A stretch of 37,027 nucleotides of DNA from Anaerolineae bacterium (lineage in GTDB: Bacteria; Chloroflexota; Anaerolineae; Aggregatilineales; Phototrophicaceae). The stretch lies in NCBI GenBank assembly GCA_022821805.1, contig JAJECX010000027.1:1-37027 (forward strand), given 5' to 3'. The notes below the pieces were generated by a model. That model did no database searches. It worked only from the letters and a program-made list of their open reading frames with translations, and was not told the origin of the DNA. This document shows positions 34,435 to 37,027 of this stretch, piece after piece. The translations under genes were made by a program, and so were the position numbers. The first letter of the stretch is position 1, and every line of letters starts with the position of its first letter.

Positions 34435-35405
34435 TCCGATACCAATATATCCGACGCTGCATTGGCGTCAAACATGGCAATTTGTGTTGGTGTGACACTC
34501 TCTGACGGACTAGTATCAACTGTTGATAGCGACAAGCGATACTTTGATATAGCTACAAAATCGTCGTTAATCTCAAAGCATATAAACCGTCGTCCAAGCC
34601 TCTGACATGCTATAGCCGTTGAACCGCTTCCGGCAAAAGGATCTAGAACTATGTGCCCTTCTCGTGTTGATAGTTTGATAAGAAATTCCATTATCGAAAC
34701 GGGTTTCTGTGCTTCATGCCATCGCTGCTCGTCTTTTGCAAACCATCGTTTCACTAGATTAGTGGGATTCTTGCCGTTGGCTTGTATGGCGGCGGTGTTT
34801 ACTGCGCCAACTTCATTTTTTACAACAACATCAGTTATTGTGTGCGGGTAGGGTTTAAAAAGCCATGCGATAGGCTCCCAAATCGGCGCAAGATTCCCTA
34901 GGCGCCAACCTGACCACTTGTCTGCTTCATCTACTAATCCCCGTCTCGACAAAACAATGCTAATTCGCTGCGCTCGGTGGTGCGCGCTGTTTTTTTCCCA
35001 AGCCAAAATATCTTTAAGCAGGAATCCGCTATCTTCCAGCGCAACAATTGCGCGATGCAATGTGCGTCGAGCGCCAAATATGAAAACGCTGGCGCCGTCT
35101 TTCATTTTGGGATAAAGCTGAGATGCCCAGTTGTAGCACCATGCCTGGTACTCTTTTGGAATTGAACGGTCAGCTTCGCTCCAACCCCGAATCGGCTTGC
35201 CGCGTCGCTTGAATCCGCTTTTGCCACGCTGTGCCGGGGACTGTCCGAGAAGTGCAGAGTTTGTGTTTTGGTGCAGTACGTCCCATTCATCCAAGTTTAT
35301 GCCGTACGGAATATCAGAAATGCAGCAGTGTATAGAATCGTCTTCCAATGCTGGAATTAATGCGAGAGCGTCTCCCGCCGTGACATTGTCCAAGAACTCA
35401 GGCAT
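34431..35405 (-). CDS. DNA methyltransferase of the HindIII-type R-M system
   Basis: A 324-residue amino-methyltransferase with the catalytic motif first (DIPYG, residues 31-35, a variant of DPPY) and the AdoMet motif last (DPFAGSGSTAIA, 257-261), so beta-class order. It would methylate adenine or cytosine amino groups. The partner upstream gene is a HindIII-type endonuclease, whose stop overlaps this start by eight bases. By analogy with HindIII the target could be AAGCTT, but that is inference. The gene is intact although its endonuclease is interrupted, as expected if modification must be kept. The region is AT-richer than its neighbours. Confidence 0.85.
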   Translation of the reverse strand: MPEFLDNVTAGDALALIPALEDDSIHCCISDIPYGINLDEWDVLHQNTNSALLGQSPAQRGKSGFKRRGKPIRGWSEADRSIPKEYQAWCYNWASQLYPKMKDGASVFIFGARRTLHRAIVALEDSGFLLKDILAWEKNSAHHRAQRISIVLSRRGLVDEADKWSGWRLGNLAPIWEPIAWLFKPYPHTITDVVVKNEVGAVNTAAIQANGKNPTNLVKRWFAKDEQRWHEAQKPVSIMEFLIKLSTREGHIVLDPFAGSGSTAIACQRLGRRFICFEINDDFVAISKYRLSLSTVDTSPSESVTPTQIAMFDANAASDILVSE

Positions 35406-36249
35406 CTAAGATTTGACTCACTTTAGAGATTGCTTTAGCTATAACGTCGATTTTCTGGTCGATTTTCTCTGACTTGATGAGCTTCGAAATTGCAACCTCT
35501 TTTGAAAGCAGATGGTAGTCTTGTTTAACTGACGCCCAATAAGAAATTCCTTCTAGACCGACTTCGCCGGCAGCGTCAATCGTTTGCTGTTTGTGGTTGC
35601 GTAGTTCTTGATAACTCGAATTGGTGATAGCAACAACTGAATCGTCTACGGCTTCCCAGTACCTGCGCGCGTCCTTTTGCGGTGATAGACGGGACGCCGT
35701 CTTCCAAAGCATTTCTAGAGACTCTTGGATTCCTTTGTCTAACAGAAATTTGAGATGAACATATGACAGCAGAGTGACATTCCTTTCTTCAGCCTGGACA
35801 TAGATTTGGCTGGATCAAGAGGGATATTGATAGAGAGGCGCTACCAAGCATGCGTAAGTCTTTTCTTTACGCCAGTCGTCCAGGGCCGCGATCTTGAAGT
35901 CCTTTTGATTCTTTGCGGTACGGCTCAAACGAAATGCTTTGGCATCGGCAACTATGGAATAGCTAGATGTAACACCGAGAACATCGGCTGAGTCACCTCG
36001 TACTCGGATAACTTTGGACTTGATGCCCAGCATGTTAAATGTTTGGCACAAAAGAATATCGCAGTACTTTGCCCAGAGCTTTTCTTCCGAGGAGTCGTGA
36101 GCGTATCTTTCCGGGATTATTCCGCACCGTAGCAGATTTTCGCTGAGTTGAACTCGTGAAATCCCTTGAATCTTGTCCTCTAGCACGTCGAAAGCGTTTT
36201 CTTCGCCCACGATTGACTCTACAAATGAAATTGCATCGGATCTGTTCAC
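35398..36249 (-). pseudogene. HindIII-family restriction endonuclease with in-frame TGA
   Basis: One frame of 283 codons plus stop, opening with GTG (36249) after AGGAG. It closely resembles HindIII (300 residues). The core has SIVADAKAFRLSRTAKNQKDF, with Asp102, Lys104 and Asp117 at the positions of HindIII Asp108, Lys110 and Asp123. Just after LVAPLYQYPS the frame holds TGA (codon 145, 35815-35817) and then continues in frame: SSQIYVQAEERNVTLLSYVHL, matching HindIII KSQIF and following. The C-terminus also aligns (EGISYW and later). The 34 codons after the TGA are the missing middle. So the gene is probably inactivated by one base change, or read through. Confidence 0.9.
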
Positions 36250-36496
36250 TGATGCTCCTATGTCGTAGATCAGGCGAACTCAGCGCAATAAGCGATCTGG
36301 GCGGCTCCAAGTTGAATAGTCCAATCGGAGTAGCGTCAGCAGGAAGTCCATTACATTTGTATTTCTTTGATAATAGACGGCATTCCGCGAATGTCAAATT
36401 GTGGGCGTTTCTAGGACATGAGCGAATTAGGTGTTAAAATGGACTTGGTAGAAGTTTACCACCATAAGCAAAGACGACAAACGCGGGAGGTTATAA

Positions 36497-37027
36497 ATGC
36501 GAGCTGTTAAGAGCTTCATAATAGTTGGGCTATTGCTGTTAATGGTCGCGCCGTATGCGGCTGTAATGGCGGACGGCCACTTGCCCGATCTGGGCGGGCG
36601 CACAGTTACGGTGGCGGTGGAAAACGCTTATCCGCCCTTTAACGTGTTAAACGAAGAGACCGGCGAAGGCGAGGGCTGGGATTACGATACGCTGGGCGAG
36701 ATCTGCGCCCGTTTGAATTGTGTGCCGGAATACATCGAGACGAGTTGGGAAGGCTTGATCGTCGCGGTTTCCAATGGCGAATACGACATGGCGGCTGACG
36801 GCATCACCATCACCGAAGAGCGCGCGCAGATTGTCGATTACTCTGATGGTTACATCGATGTCATCCAACGCATGATGGTGCGGTTAGAAGAAGATCGTTT
36901 CGCCAGCGCGCCGGATTTCGTGGCTGGCGACTTCGTCGTCGGCGTGCAAGTGGCGACCACGAACTACATCGCCGCGGAGGAATTGCTGGGCGGCGGCAGC
37001 GAACGCATCGTCGCCTATACCGAGTTT
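36497..37027 (+). CDS. Amino-acid ABC transporter substrate-binding protein, 3'-truncated
   Basis: 177 codons to the window end. GGGAGG precedes the ATG by six bases. A signal peptide (FIIVGLLLLMVAPYAAVMA) leads to a family-3 extracellular solute-binding domain: VTVAVENAYPPFN, GWDYDTLGEICARLNC, then SWEGLIVAVSNGEYDMAADGI and TITEERAQIVDYSD. It would bind a polar amino acid or small organic acid for import; permease genes probably lie beyond the window. The 247-base gap before it (36250-36496) is AT-rich and holds no supported gene. Confidence 0.9.
   Translation, partial: MRAVKSFIIVGLLLLMVAPYAAVMADGHLPDLGGRTVTVAVENAYPPFNVLNEETGEGEGWDYDTLGEICARLNCVPEYIETSWEGLIVAVSNGEYDMAADGITITEERAQIVDYSDGYIDVIQRMMVRLEEDRFASAPDFVAGDFVVGVQVATTNYIAAEELLGGGSERIVAYTEF

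Noticed and set aside
35790..35817. Bacterial SECIS element after the in-frame TGA of the HindIII-like gene
   Set aside because: Only a 5-bp stem with a plain 13-base loop is found, and the position is not a cysteine in HindIII, so selenocysteine is not claimed.
36412..36440. Promoter for the solute-binding protein gene
   Set aside because: TAAAAT is a fair -10 box but no -35 box of usable quality lies 16-18 bases upstream.

Overview
The window looks like a GC-rich bacterial chromosome fragment cut at both ends. Chloroflexota (Anaerolineae/Caldilinea-like) is my best guess. The hints are a BTAD-type regulator, Thr/Pro/Ala-rich linkers joined to secreted SH3-like repeats, a GlsB/YeaQ-type small membrane protein, and many catabolic amino-acid and sugar enzymes. 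This is inference from gene style; no rRNA or other phylogenetic marker was searched.

Layout. 1-1167: the 3' part of a Dam-family adenine methylase followed by a small PD-(D/E)XK nuclease-like gene, probably a restriction-modification (R-M) pair. 1168-7423: a TM/coiled-coil protein, a GlsB/YeaQ-type protein, polyphosphate kinase ppk1, a DUF4139 secreted protein with a partner carrying three disulfide-type modules, and an unrecognised protein. 7612-12967: a tandem family of four related genes. Each begins with a diverged GIY-YIG-like domain and carries a membrane helix; two also carry extracytoplasmic SH3-like repeats (one and seven copies), and the fourth is a decayed remnant. 12971-17534: exonuclease III, an M20 carbamoylase/allantoate-type hydrolase and a two-domain ALDH16-type dehydrogenase. 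17561-19302: an AT-richer toxin-antitoxin-like pair (HTH-ImmA/IrrE plus DUF4411 PIN protein). 19452-26371: cyclophilin, a BTAD regulator, then a tight run of membrane protein, selA, M24 peptidase and ferredoxin-NADP reductase.

26372-26726 is a gene-free gap with a good sigma70-type promoter and a strong terminator about 50 bases apart, perhaps a small RNA or leader. 26727-30076 is an operon of M20D amidohydrolase, PLP aminotransferase and 2OG-Fe dioxygenase. It suggests release or uptake, deamination and hydroxylation of amino acids. A tRNA-Gln(UUG) with its own promoter and terminator follows on the minus strand. 30261-32071 is a CPA2 cation/proton antiporter translationally coupled to a PII-like protein. 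32131-34434 holds a D-galactonate dehydratase and an FAD amine/amino-acid oxidase. 34431-36249 is a second R-M system of the HindIII type, whose endonuclease reading frame is broken by a single in-frame TGA. The window ends inside an amino-acid ABC transporter substrate-binding protein.

The most unusual items are the GIY-YIG-like/TM/SH3 tandem family, the HindIII-like endonuclease with its in-frame TGA in a genome that carries selA, the three-fold Cys-29-Cys repeat protein, and the PII-antiporter and amino-acid dioxygenase operons.
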